Positions 22,820 to 33,900 of a DNA stretch of 64,000 bases are shown here, in pieces. The position numbers and the translations under genes are program-made. The DNA comes from Paramacrobiotus metropolitanus (taxonomy: Eukaryota > Tardigrada > Eutardigrada > Parachela > Macrobiotidae). The notes under the pieces were generated by a model, which worked only from the letters and a program-made list of their open reading frames with translations, searched no databases and was not told the DNA's origin. The stretch covers positions 372,001-436,000 of the forward strand of contig NW_026570255.1 in assembly GCF_019649055.1 (NCBI RefSeq), written 5' to 3'. Positions within the stretch are counted from its first letter, which is position 1. Every line of letters begins with the position of its first letter.

Positions 22820-24251
22820 CACGCATTGCTTACCGGTTTCGGCATGTCAATTGCGATGGCTGCTGCGGTGATGACGGCAATTACGGCGATTTTCCAGGCG
22901 ATCATGGCGGTGTTCCTGGGAATTTCTTGTGGTCACGGAACGTGGTATTGTGACAGGGTGATGACGCCACGGACTTCTTGGATGTCGGGGTGTTTGGGAA
23001 GTGACAGGACTAAGTTCTGGGTGTCTCCGACAAGTACGACTGTTCGGTTCGGTATCTCTAGTCTCTGTCCGTCCGTATCCGCGGATTATATATCCGTTTC
23101 GTCCTTTTGAGTTGTTGCAACTCGTTGTCTTCCTGGTTCCTTGTCCGTCGATAGATGTGATATTTCCGTTTTGCCCCTCGGCAGAGGCTAACATGGACCG
23201 CTGCAGCAGATGCTGCTATTGGTATGCTGCTATTGGTTCCGCCCCGCGTTTCGACTTCCGTCCCGTTATTTCCACCGTTAGTTTCCGGCACTGGTAAGTA
23301 ACGCTTGCTGGGCTTGTGGTCCTAGCGTTTGGCATTGTGTGAAGCTCAACTGTTCTGCGGCTAGAACTGGGGAGTAAACGGCCATTATTTCTATTAGTGC
23401 CAAATTGTTTTTTTTGACCGTACAGCCCAACATTTCGGTTTCTTTTGCTATTTCGTTCCCCCTTTTGAGAAGCTCTCGCTTAAGCCATTCTTCGTAAGAG
23501 ATTCTGTACTGTTCCCTTGAGTAAGGGTTGTCGGGGTTAAATGGTTTCGGTGTGGTCTCTGGTTTGGTGTGGGCTGCCGGCGGTGTTGGTGGTGTTGCAA
23601 GAGTATACGCTTGCGGTTGTGCAACGGGATCTGGCATGGTTTGGACTCTGGCTTTTGGTCTACTTGGAGCTGTTGCTACGGCTGGGGCCGGCGTCGCAAC
23701 TGGAGCTGGTGAAAGTGCCCTTTGTGCGTATGCTCCAGGCGGGACCCAGTTCTCGCTATAAACGGGTTCTGGTACTACGCTGTTCGGATCCCGCATTTCG
23801 TAACGGCGAGAGCCGTAGTCTTCGTTCATTTGGTTCCAGTTTTGCGTCTTCCTCCTATTTCCCTCCTGGAGGGCGTCCTGGTGATCGAGAGTCGGTTGTC
23901 CCTGGTCCGGACTGGAAGGAGGTAGTCCATACCAGTCTTCGGTAGTAGACTGCCGAGGAGGGGGCTGCGTGTACGGTGTTCGTACAGTAACTGGAAAGGT
24001 CATGGTGTACCTTGGTTCATAATGATCCATTGGTGGGGCCGGTGTGTCCGGTCGTAGTAATAATGGCGGTTGAGTGTGTTGTTCGTGGAATCCAACATCC
24101 GAGACTGGGACCTGTACGGACTCAGTGGTGGTTCCAGGTTTACGTTATCTGAGCCGGCTTTCCTGGGCGTCTTCCTGTTGCATTTGCCTGAACCGTTCTC
24201 TTCTGCATGTCCTTTCCGAATCGCCGTCATCGGGCGTTTGTCGGACGTTTC
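22820..24251 (-). pseudogene. element A: 3' part of the envelope region, broken frames
   Basis: The largest piece is 23,278-24,030: a Pro-rich N-terminal part and a C-terminal helix-prone part with two Cys (LGCTVKKNNL and FTQCQTL). The frame extends upstream past the first ATG to a stop near 24,147. Further down, near 22,850-22,910, another frame reads a strong hydrophobic segment (WKIAVIAVITAAAIAI) that would suit a membrane anchor at the end of a glycoprotein. Stops and frame changes separate these pieces. That they are all one envelope gene is an inference from position and composition. Confidence 0.45.
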
Positions 24252-24271
24252 TTGTCGGGAGTGACCTTTAG

Positions 24272-24523
24272 TTACGGATTGTTAGGTTGTCTTTCAATAA
24301 CTCCGACGCCATCCACACGAAGGATACTAACACGTCCTGGAATCCGTGTACAATTATTGTAAACCGTTTCATGGAATGAGCAGTTTGTTTTTGCTTGGTC
24401 TACGTAAATGATTAGGTCAGCTTCTCTTGCCGGGTCACTGATTAGCATGGTTCGATCTTCCATGATCATACCATACTTGGGCCTGTATGATTCGTTCGAA
24501 CTAACATTTGGTGTTCTCGAGGA
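24272..24523 (-). pseudogene. element A: envelope fragment beyond the element B insertion
   Basis: The open frame reads inward from element B's 3' LTR and ends at 24272. It has two Cys in an FHETVYNNC context, an N-glycosylation sequon (NCS) and a GVIERQ end. By position it continues the envelope gene interrupted at 36,488. By my reading the two halves are not in the same frame once one AGGA is removed, so a further lesion is present. I have not reconstructed the joined gene. Confidence 0.5.
24520..24523. repeat. target-site duplication AGGA, left side of element B
   Basis: AGGA immediately precedes the LTR at 24524, and AGGA immediately follows the LTR at 36488-36491. A 4-bp duplication fits Ty3/gypsy-type integration and shows that the two LTRs belong to one insertion. 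Confidence 0.85.
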
Positions 24524-24909
24524 TGTCAGATATGACACAGAAGCAGGAAGAAAATGGGGCAAAATAGCCTTTATTGTGAAACAATAAAGCGACAACAACA
24601 CAAAACCAACAGAAAACCCGATAGGGATAAAGCTGTGGAAAAAGTTCCTGCAAGCGCGCTAGCTAGAATCGTGATAATGATTCCGCGTGCTGCGGGTATG
24701 CAACAGCTGATGCTGCAAAGCATGGAATCGCCCGTAAGCGCTGGGCTACGCCCCCAAGAGTGCAGAAGTGCGCTGATTGGTCAGCGTAGACAAAGTATAC
24801 GCTGAGTGAGCAGCGTAATGTAGCGGCACGAATGGCGTTGCCATGTGTGGGCGGGCGACAGAGAAAGCCACAAGAGGTGTCTACCGCCTCGAGTGAGCGG
24901 TCTCTGACA
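24524..24909 (-). repeat. element B 3' LTR, 386 bp
   Basis: On the minus strand it starts TGTCAGAGACC and ends ATATCTGACA (TG...CA with a 7-bp inverted end TGTCAGA/TCTGACA). I count 8 differences from the copy at 36102-36487, about 98% identity. It contains AATAAA on the minus strand (24575-24570), a candidate polyadenylation signal. No primer-binding site follows it, which marks it as the 3' LTR. Confidence 0.9.
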
Positions 24910-26809
24910 TGCCTCTGGGCGGGAGTGGGAGCTCCTGCGAGCACCTTCCGACTCTGCCCCTGGCCAACCCGGTAGGGTGCCAGGATCCGATACCCGGTAG
25001 GGCCGGATGCCACTTTGTCTCTACACCCGGTAGGGTCGCTTCCTCCAGACCCGCGGTGCAGTGCACCGAACGGCCGAAATCTGGAGTGCACTCTGGTTGC
25101 AGGGGGTTCCAGTGGGGTTTGAAGGCTTGGTTGGTCGAACAAGTAAAAAAGTAAAGTAAGGCTCATTGTTAAACAAGGAAATATAAAAGATCACAATTCC
25201 GGTGAGAATTAAAGAGAGTAAGATCATAGTTAGAGATCCCAAAGCCAATTCCTTTGGTTAAATGGCTAGATAAAAACATCAATTTCTTTGGTTAATAAAG
25301 TCTAGAAAAACCAGGTTTGGTTAAAAAACTAGACAAAAAATGGCTTATTTCGACTAGGGTTACCACAGGGCCAATGTCCACACGGGTCCTAGTCAACGGT
25401 CCGCTTTATCCGATGGGATAGGTCTGGTCCTGTGAATCCGTGGCGACGGTTCCCAGAGATGTCCACAGGGGTCCAGTGAAGTAAATCCAGCGGTGCGGTG
25501 TATAGAAGGCACGGTTGCATGCGCAAGGACAGGTTGTCCCCTTCCTGATTAGGATGGACCAAGCCCGGTTGGGCGGTCCATGCAGGGCCAGAGTGATGTC
25601 TCTGGACAGGAGAGGTGCTCCTATGACCAAAATAGTCTGCTTGGACCGATTCCGTTTGGATGGCCCATATGGGTCTCTAACTTGGACCGGTTTTGGCCTT
25701 GCATGCCGGTTCGGTCATGCGCCTAGGTCCAAAAATCTTCTAAGTCCAAGAGGGCCACAATGGAAAAAATTTCTAAGTCCCAGGACCGAGGTGGTACGAT
25801 GGACCAAACCCGTTTGGGCGGTCCAAACTCGGTCTCTGACATGCTCTGGGCCGGGATACGAGGTTCAATTATGATGTAGCTCGCCTCCGGCTGGTGTGGG
25901 ACGTAAGGGTCCTGGATAACAGGTTTTGGCTCTCCGATGTGGACTTAGTCGTTTTTTGATGAGCCACGTCGTTGGACGGGCCAAAGTTGATGGCGGGCCA
26001 AAGTTGGTCCGTCTCACTGGCCGTGGGCCATGAGTTGGCTACCATGTCCGGTAAGTCAGGTAGGTTTCCCTGAGACCGTTGTCGTAACAAAATTAAGTGG
26101 CGTCTGACGAAAACATCAGGTTGGCCGGGCCAAACTCCAAAAAATTAAGTTGTGGGCGCCGGTAGGCGTTTTCCACAAAGGAGTCGGTCTGCTGACTAGA
26201 AGCATCCTCGTTTGGCCTCGGGGCGGTGCATCTTTTGGATGGGCCTCTGGGCGGTCCGTGGTGAGGATGTTGGACGTGGCATGCAAAGTGGGTATACCAC
26301 AACTTCTATGTGGCTCCCAAACTCACTTGTCCCAGTTGCCTGGTATGGCAACTAAACTCGTGAGCCGCATATGGTCCGTTGGACACACAGCGGGCCTGGT
26401 CCAACTTCTATGGGCCAGAACTTGGCCATGGCTTGTCGCAACTTCTATGCGGGCCAGGCTGATCCACGGCTTGTCGCAACTTCTATGCGGGCCGTCGCCG
26501 CCTTATGGGCGCTGGATCTTTTCTATGCCGGGAAACTTAGCTCGCGCAAATTTCGGTCCGGTGGACTCCGTCGGATGGTCTGGGACGGCCGAGCCAAATT
26601 CATGGTCCCAGCCGCTAAGCCAGAGCCTATCCGGGGAATCCGGTTAAGATCCAGGGATTAAGGTCCGGTGAGGTAGACGGTACATGGCCGTAAGCTACGT
26701 TTGTTGGGCCAGGGTAACAACCGTTAGATTGTACCCATCATGGTGTTCAAGTCCGGTTCGGCTAATGCCGGTTCATTTTTAGGACCGACATGCAGGAATG
26801 GCCGTTGGC
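24910..26809 (-). other. element B 3' noncoding region
   Basis: No coding motif on either strand. The sequence has repeated GGACCA, GGGCGGTCCA and AACTTCTATG words. One pair of direct repeats is at about 25,556-25,580 and 25,800-25,826 (GGACCAA.CCCG.TTGGGCGGTCCA). Near 25,832 a GGTCTCTGACATGC stretch repeats the LTR/internal junction at 24,900, perhaps a relic of an earlier recombination. No good polypurine tract is seen beside the 3' LTR. Confidence 0.55.
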
Positions 26810-28746
26810 CTATCCCTGCCCTCCTTGTCCGGCTTGGTCGCCGTCGTCCAACCCCGGGTTGAGTGGGTCGACGCCGCTTTCCTCCATGTCCGCCAATTCC
26901 TGTTCAGTCAGGTTTGCCTGTTGTTGGCTGGAGGTGTTGGCCGGCTGGACTTCTTGGCCAGGTTGTTCGGCCTGGGTTTGGACGTGTGCGGACGATCCCG
27001 TTGAGGATTGCTGGGTTCGAAACTTTGTTGGAAGTTTCCTCGTTGCTGTTCGATTAACGAACGCTTCCGCATTGTCGTCGAAGTCCGTTGGACGTCGATA
27101 ACGGTAGCCTTTGACGTGGCTCCTGAAGATGTTCAGGGCACTCTGAATTTTGACTCCCGCTTCGACTTTATGGATTTGGTTTCCCATGAGGGCCACCTGA
27201 GTCAATAGCCGAGGAACGATTTTCCCTTGCCGGTAGGCAATTTCAAGTTCCCAATGGCAGTGTAGGTGGCCAAGTCTGGCGGCAAAGATGCGTATCATCG
27301 TGCCGTTATAGGAATACGTTTGTGTCTCTGGGTCATCCTTGTGGTCGGCCGGCTTGCATGGGATTTCCCTGGCGGCTCTTGAGGCTGCAATTGGGAAACT
27401 GGCGTTCGCGTCCGGTAGGACGAACTGGGCCAGGTATTTGACGACGTCGAGTTGGTCGTCTTTAATGTGCAGTTGGCACAAGTCATTCCAGTCCGGTCTG
27501 GTGATGGGCTGTCCAAGTAAGTTCACGTCCGTGATGCTCGATAGAGCATTGTCACGGACCATTGGGTAGCCCTCGCGGTTCTGGGTGTGTTCGGCCATGC
27601 AAAAATCACGAGGCCACTCTTTCCGCTGCATCTCCATTTCAAGGCCGGACCTGGCGACAAACATTTGCAGGTTCTGGACCATGGCATCCACTTGGGCCCA
27701 TCTGTCCCTGGGGTATGGGATGGCGCCCATAATGTAATCCGTCACAACCCGGTGGGGAAGTGGTCGGATGTTGATGCCCTGGTCCTCAGCATACTTAAAA
27801 GGATCAAAGTCCGGGTACTGCCAGTTGGTGCAGGTTGGACCGGTAGGTCCGCCGCTGGCAGTGTGGCCTCAGTTTCCATTGGTATTTGGATACTGATGTT
27901 GTGGGCCACTGAGCTGACACTTCGTTCTGGTCGCTTGGTGGACTGCGCGACAACCAGGCTGGACTCGGTCTCGTTCCGTTTTCTGGGGGATGTGCGCGTT
28001 CGGCGCTCCTCGGGCTGGCTGCGGCCAGGTTGGTCCTGGTTGCGGATCTGGATCTGGTGACGTAAGTCATCAGGGTTCCGCGGTAGCGGTGCCAGCGGCG
28101 CGCGCTGCTCAGTACGCGCTGGCTGGTATTGGCCTTTCAAGGCGTCTAGCAATCCACTTTCCATCAGCTGCCGGGCCACCTGGTCAACCATGGCCTTATT
28201 GATATTTTCCAGGATCTGGTTGCATTCCATAGGTACGGGCATCTCATGTCCGTAGAACCGAGAACCTGAGGATGGCCGCTGATGTGCGTAATTTCTCGGG
28301 GCAGCCGTTGGACTACGCCCTGAGGAGCGGTCAGATCCCGAGTTGCGGGATCGACGTTCCCGGTCCCGTTCGTCCTTCCGGTCTCGAGCCGATTGGCTGA
28401 GTGGAGGAATCGGGGTTCCGGTACTGCTCCAGCCAGGTTGTCGGGCGCCGCTGCGTTGCATGTAGAGATCGTAGATCTCTATCTGCTCGTGGTCCCTCAG
28501 TAGGGGAATCAGGTGGCTTCCGTCGCGGCTGGTCATGTGGCAGTATGCGTCGAAGTTGCCTCTCACCACTTCTGAGTAGAAGCAGTAGGCTCTGTCGCTT
28601 TCGTCGCGGAAACCCGGTCGCAGGTGGTATGCGCAAGGGAACAATTCCCGTGGGGCATTGTCCCGGCGGTTTTGGTCCCCGCTGTTGCTGTTGCGTCTGC
28701 AGTCCGAGCATCGCGGCTCATACTTCTGCTGCGGTGTAAGTCCCAT
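26810..28746 (-). CDS. element B ORF4, unrecognised, two frames
   Basis: The first frame is 27,742-28,746 (334 codons). It starts with a Cys/His-rich part (CSDCRR, then CAYH, then YCHM) suggesting metal binding, followed by an Arg/Ser-rich basic stretch. The second frame, 26,810-27,745 (311 codons), starts VTDYIMGAIPYPRD and ends in a Gln/acidic-rich tail. The second frame stays open upstream through PDFDPFKYAEDQG near 27,800, so the real switch between frames is near 27,790-27,850, by ribosomal frameshift or mutation. I recognise no family. It occupies the place where pol or an accessory gene would be. It has no membrane segment and no RT or integrase motif. Confidence 0.5.
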
Positions 28747-28938
28747 TCTCTGTGGTAACAGAAATGAAACTTGCAGAATGCGGTTAAGTCCACTTTTATG
28801 ACAGGTCCCTATGATAATTACGCCCTATGTTTTTACGTCCCTATAGAATTTTACATGTTATTTGTTTACTAGGCTTTTTTTGCCCGGTGAATTATATCGG
28901 GATCACCCCCTAGACCCTATGCGAATTCTGCGCCTAGG

Positions 28939-29490
28939 TCACTGATGGTAAGTACGCCGCTTCTTCTTGGACTTGGTTGAGGCGAAGGTAGCGGGTCCGG
29001 TGGGACGAGAGCCATAGCGATCCGGTGGGTTATTCCTTATTGCGTAACGCTGCTGGGCTTCTGGCTCGTCAACAGTCTGCTTGAGCCAGCCTTCACGCAG
29101 CATCTTTTTGACGACGTATCGTACGTCCTCGCTGAGATAGTACAACCCGTTAGGGCGACTAGGGGATATTCATTCCCGTCACTGAGCTGAGGATCGTACG
29201 TTGAGATTTGTACATCGTATCGTCCAAGGAGTTGATTGGCCATATGCTGACGGTTAAGCCACGGTGTTGGGCCACTTGTTTTCGAAGTTTTATTATATCG
29301 TCGAAGAGGTCCGAGCACATCCTTTGGAGTGCTTTCGGGATGTCCATGTGGTATTCTTTGCATTCCCACCAAAGGGCTAGACGTTCGTCCTCCCATAATG
29401 AACCCTCTTTTTGAAGATCGTCCAGTTCTCGGGCGAATGGTCCATATTGTTCGGCTATCTGCGGCCATGTTAGTGGTTCGCTTTTTTTTC
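28939..29490 (-). CDS. element B ORF3, unrecognised, reached by a possible -1 frameshift
   Basis: Directly after the protease ORF, a different frame is open from about 29,490 to 29,159 (its parts include WPQIAEQYGPF and ALQRMCSDLF). Another frame, 28,939-29,145, then carries a basic-tailed stretch (YLSEDVRYVVKKMLREGW, later KSKKKRR). The entry frame is -1 relative to the protease ORF across a run of eight A. The protein has no RT or integrase signature; it looks helical and charged. Function unknown. The second frame change is probably a lesion. Confidence 0.45.
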
Positions 29491-30605
29491 AAGCCAGCCC
29501 TCTTCTAGGGCAAGGAGTCGGTCAGCGCGGTACTCGAGGAAGTTTCTGATCCCCGTTAACCAGGTTTGGTATCGCTGAGCCAATCTCTCCTGAAGTTCTT
29601 TGATAGGCACCGGCCGTTGGCCCGGTGCCTCTGGTGTCGGGATAGTCTTTACTATCCCGTTACTTGGCTTGAGGATGCCTGCACGGAATTGAGTCATATA
29701 ACGCTCGATTGCGTTATGGACGCGCAGCTCCCATATGAGGTTTTCAATGGTGTCCAGGCATTCCCAGCAGGTAGAAGGAGAACTTTTCGGGTGATCAAGC
29801 CGATTTACTTTCACTTCATCGTCGGGTCCCGGTGCCTCTGGTATCGGGATAGACTTTACCGCGTCCCGAACAATTTCTTCGTTTCGCTTGAGGATAAACG
29901 TAAACTTGGAGTGGAGATAGTCACAACCAAGTAACACGTGCACGTCCGTTAACGTCGGTTGGACGAAGAACGTGTGGTGGCTCTTGTATCCCTGCAGTGT
30001 CACCGGTACGGTGCAGCAGTGAGAGACCACAAAGGCGGTTTGTCCGCCAACACCAAGGATTTTGGTGTTCCGTCCTAATGGCTCTGTTTTGATGCCATTG
30101 GCGGTGCAGAATTGCTGGCTAATGAGGGATGTCTCCGCTCCAGTGTCCAGCATAGCGAGCGTGTGGACTGGTCCAATTTGGACTTTGTGCGTCCATGCTC
30201 TGACAGTTTTCGGTTTCCGATTTTCATCCAGGCCAACTGTCACTTCCCTCATCACCGATACAATGGGGATTAGCGACACTGGTCCTGGATCGTCAGGAGC
30301 GTACTGGGGTGCTGAAGGCTCCTGTTGGTCAGACTCTTCCTGTGGTGATGTTTCCGCAACCCGTAGGGTCGAAAACATATTTTTGGTGTTTAGGAAGGTC
30401 CTCGAGCTGTTATGGTTCGCACCGTTGGTGTGGTGCCGAGGGGTCGTCCACCGACCTGGGGCCAGCAGGTACGGGGACTTGACGCCTCAAGAGGTTCGGT
30501 TGTCCAATCTTTTAGGGATCCGACCTCACTGTCCGTATCTTGTACGGACCATCCTTCTGGTGCACTGTCGGAGGATGTGTCTGACGCCGATTTGGGGTAC
30601 GTCAT
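29470..30605 (-). CDS. element B retropepsin (aspartic protease)
   Basis: The 29,470-30,378 ORF (302 codons) contains LAMLDTGAETSLIS, with the catalytic DTG at residues 78-80, and a later VLLGCDYL that fits the flap-distal end of the retropepsin fold. The enzyme cleaves Gag into its mature parts. An acidic frame at 30,390-30,605 lies just upstream in another frame and may be its N-terminal extension. The C-terminal 120 residues are of unknown type. The ORF ends next to an A8 run that could shift ribosomes into ORF3. The catalytic residues are intact. Confidence 0.8.
29482..29489 (-). promoter_or_regulatory. candidate -1 ribosomal frameshift site (A8)
   Basis: On the minus strand the protease frame reads GAA AAA AAA GCG, so A AAA AAA forms the classic X XXY YYZ slippery heptamer in the zero frame. 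Slipping back one base enters the ORF3 frame, open for about 110 codons, while the zero frame stops within three codons (AAC CAC TAA). Retroviruses and many LTR elements use this arrangement at this position. A downstream RNA structure was not tested. Confidence 0.5.
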
Positions 30606-30926
30606 GTTCGTGGTGCGACGTCTCGCTTTACCACGTAATCGGTTGGCCTTAGGGTTAGGTTAGGCTCCGAGTTTTGGTGATCGGTTGGGCTTAGGGTTGG
30701 TTGAGGCTCCGAAAATCGACTTGGTCGCCTGCAAGTGCGACTGTCGGTCTGGCATCACTTTTAGATCCAGATGGCTTAGTCGCTGGTTTGGCGCTAAACC
30801 TTGATCCACCGGTAGGCTGTTGAGCCATCAGTTGGGGATCCATGGGGGTTAGTGACTGTACATGGGTTATGTCCGGCGGTTTAGGTTCCGGTCTTAGGTG
30901 AGGTGAGTTGCCGATACTCCCCGACC

Positions 30927-33900
30927 TTAAGCGTTTCCCGCGGCTGGGCTGGCTCGGTTAGAGCCGCCGCCATTCCCATTTGGCTTCACCAGCTGGTCCG
31001 GTATGGGCGGTAACGCTGGCCTTTCGTTGGCTGGCGTCTGGTATCCCTGTTTTGGACCATTTTGCTGGTTGCCGCCACCAGACCCATTCCCTGAGCCGGT
31101 GGACTGTCTTCGGCTGCCATTCCCCCCATTACGACGTTGTGGTCTGGGTTGTTTGGGTGGCACCAAACCGAAGCGGTTAGGATTTGCTGACCCGGTAGGG
31201 TAGCCCTTTGTATAGCGGTTCCGCCAATCCAAGTACCATTTTCGGTTTGGATTTTCGCCGTATGGCCTGTTTGCGTAGCCACAGCCGTCGGTTGCGTGGT
31301 TTCCCCACAGGCAGTGGCTACAAGTGATGATACTGTCTTTGGCCCATCGCTCGAACATGCGCTCGACCCGGTCGATGTACATGTCCTCTTGTCTGCGGGC
31401 CTCTTCAGCGCTCAGAGTTTGGCGATGGCCACTCTGGCCTTCGTTGCCTCCTGGGCTTCGGTTCTGTCCTCCACCGCCTTGGCTTCCGCTAAAGCTGGCC
31501 TTTTGGCCCTTGGAGAATTTGTTCTTTGGCCCTCCGCTACTGTTGTCCTGGCCATAGGCGAAGTTGCCCTGGTTTCGGGCCTGGCCATAGCCACCACTAC
31601 CGCCGTTAGGCGGTGTAGGCCCACGTTGTGGGGAGGCCGGGTTCAGAGCCGCGATGGCGGCGTATGTTGCCTCAATTTGGGCCTGTGTCGCTTGCGGAGG
31701 ATAGAGTGCCGGCTGTTGTGGTACAACCTGGGCTAGTGGCGTTTGTACGGCCGATCGGATGATTGGATATCCGCGGCCCGCCTTTCCCTCGTACTCCGGC
31801 TTTCCCATAGTATGTTGCCGGACATAGTCCCGGAATTCTGCCGGTGACTTCGGTATCCGGATATCTAGAGCGCGGCGCAGTTCTGGCTCTTTCACATTCT
31901 CTCTCAAGAAGTGAAGTGTCATTGTGTCGTCCAAGCCGGCGCGCGTCTGGAGGGTCAGCATGGCATCATGATACTGCTCTGCGGTTTCAGACATGTGCTG
32001 ATAATACCGGTGTGTGATTTCCCCCATAGCAGTGGCCTGCTGATTTTCATCGCCGTAACGAGTGGCAAATTTTTGGAGCCACTGTTCCACTGTCCAACCG
32101 TCTTCATCTTCGCGGTTGGCTTGTCCAGTGTACCATTCCTTGACGGGGTCTGATACGGCCATGTAGATTCGGCTCATAAAGTCCGGATCTGGTTGGTTCA
32201 GGTCAGACGACTGCTTGCAGATCCGTCGGACCTGAGCAAGCCATCCTTTCACCATGGTTTTGTTGCCGTCGAATTTCGGCAACGCGGTGCGGACTTGAGC
32301 TCTTGCGTTTGCTTTTCCCATCTCCTGGGCCATCTCTCTGATTTGCTCTCGGGTTGTGAGAGCTGGGCTGGCCGGTGGTGACGGGGCAGGTGTTGGCTGT
32401 TGTAGCGGTATCAGCGGCACTTGCTGGGGTTGAGCTAACATTATCTGTCCCGGTATGATCTGGATGGCCCCGTTGGACGCCATCCATCCATATGCTCGGT
32501 TCGGGAGTTGGACGAGCATGGGCGCGTTATGGTCCTGGCCTGGTTGGGCTGCAGGTCCTGGTGGCGTGGCTGCTGTTGGCAGCGCGCCTGGTGGTTGGGG
32601 CACGTTTTGGCCCGAGGGCGCATTCTGGCCCGTCTGTGGCTGAGCTTGGCCCGTTGGGGCTGCCGCCGAGTTAGGAGGGCCAAATAGGCTTAATTGGCCT
32701 ACTAGTGGTTGTTGCACCGTTGGTGTACCACTTTGGCCTCCCGTCTGTCCTTGCGTGGCCGATGGCCCGAACATTGGGCTCAGCGGGTTGGTCCGGTTTG
32801 GATCCATGCCGCTGGTGTGAGCCTGGCTTGTGGCCGGATGCGGACTAAAGTTGAAGTCCATGTTCGGGAATATGGATGGATACAAGGACGGGTACAATGG
32901 CCTTGACCCAAAGTGGCTGTGGCTCGGATCGAAGCCCGGCCCGCTTGACGTAGACGGATAAGTCTGCGTTGCGGGTGTCACTATCGTCGTTGGACCGATA
33001 GTGGCTGTTGTTGTGACCGGGACTGGTGGTGGCGGCAGCGTTACTGTCGCCGTAGATGATCCCTGGTTCACCGGGCTGGGAGGTGAAGGTATGGTTGGCC
33101 CCGTTGGGGATTGTCCAACCGATGGTCCTTCCACAGCCATGTTCAAATGGTAGTTCTGCTGGTGATACACTGGCTGGCGGTAGAACCGTTGGTCCTGCCG
33201 CAGAGCCTCGTCAACTTTTTCTTGTCGACGTTGTGTATCCGAGTCCGGAAAGGTATGGTAGGACGGTGGTTCTGCGGACAACTCGGAATTTAGATCTACG
33301 AGATGTGATTTTTCCGCGTCCAAGCAGGCGTTTTCCGTGCTTAGCCTTTCCAGGTCCTCGTTCAGCTCGGTTATACGTTTGATGGCCGCCTGGTAGTCTT
33401 TGACCAGGCCGGCGTTATTGGCCTCCAACGTGATGATCCGGTCATGTTGGCCCTGGATCACCTGTTTGGCTTGGTTGAAGGCGTGTTCCAATTGGACAAA
33501 GTTCTAATGTCCGAGGGCACTATTCTGCTCGAGTTGGACCCGAATGGTTGATTCGGTCCCAAGCTAGCTCTGGAGAGCAACGATCTGTTGCTGGAGTTGC
33601 ACGTTCTGTGCCTCCTTCTGTTGAACCGTTTGGCTCAGCAGTCCTCCTTGTTGGATCGTCTTCATGAGGTTTTGGTGGCTCTCATAAAGAAGATGGTAGC
33701 CGTTCCGCAGGCGGTTAATTTCGTCCTGCAGGTTGGCCAAGTCTTCGGTAAGACGCTCATTTTCTCTCTGAAGGCGGTCCGCCTCAGAGTCAGTATCACC
33801 AATGGTTGTCCGGGCCGCAGTCAAGTCGTCCTTGGCTTTGGCCAGCTCAGTCCTCGTAGAGGTGAGCCAAGCTTCAAGTCCCGCCACAGCCATTTCTAGG

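Noticed and set aside
24910-24940. Polypurine tract of element B
   Set aside because: The minus strand before the 3' LTR reads GCTCCCACTCCCGCCCAGAGG, which is not purine-rich. No tract could be supported.
26150-33382. Long plus-strand open frames (up to about 196 codons) opposite element B ORFs
   Set aside because: They are shadows of the minus-strand G+C-rich Gag and ORF4 codons. None has a motif of its own.
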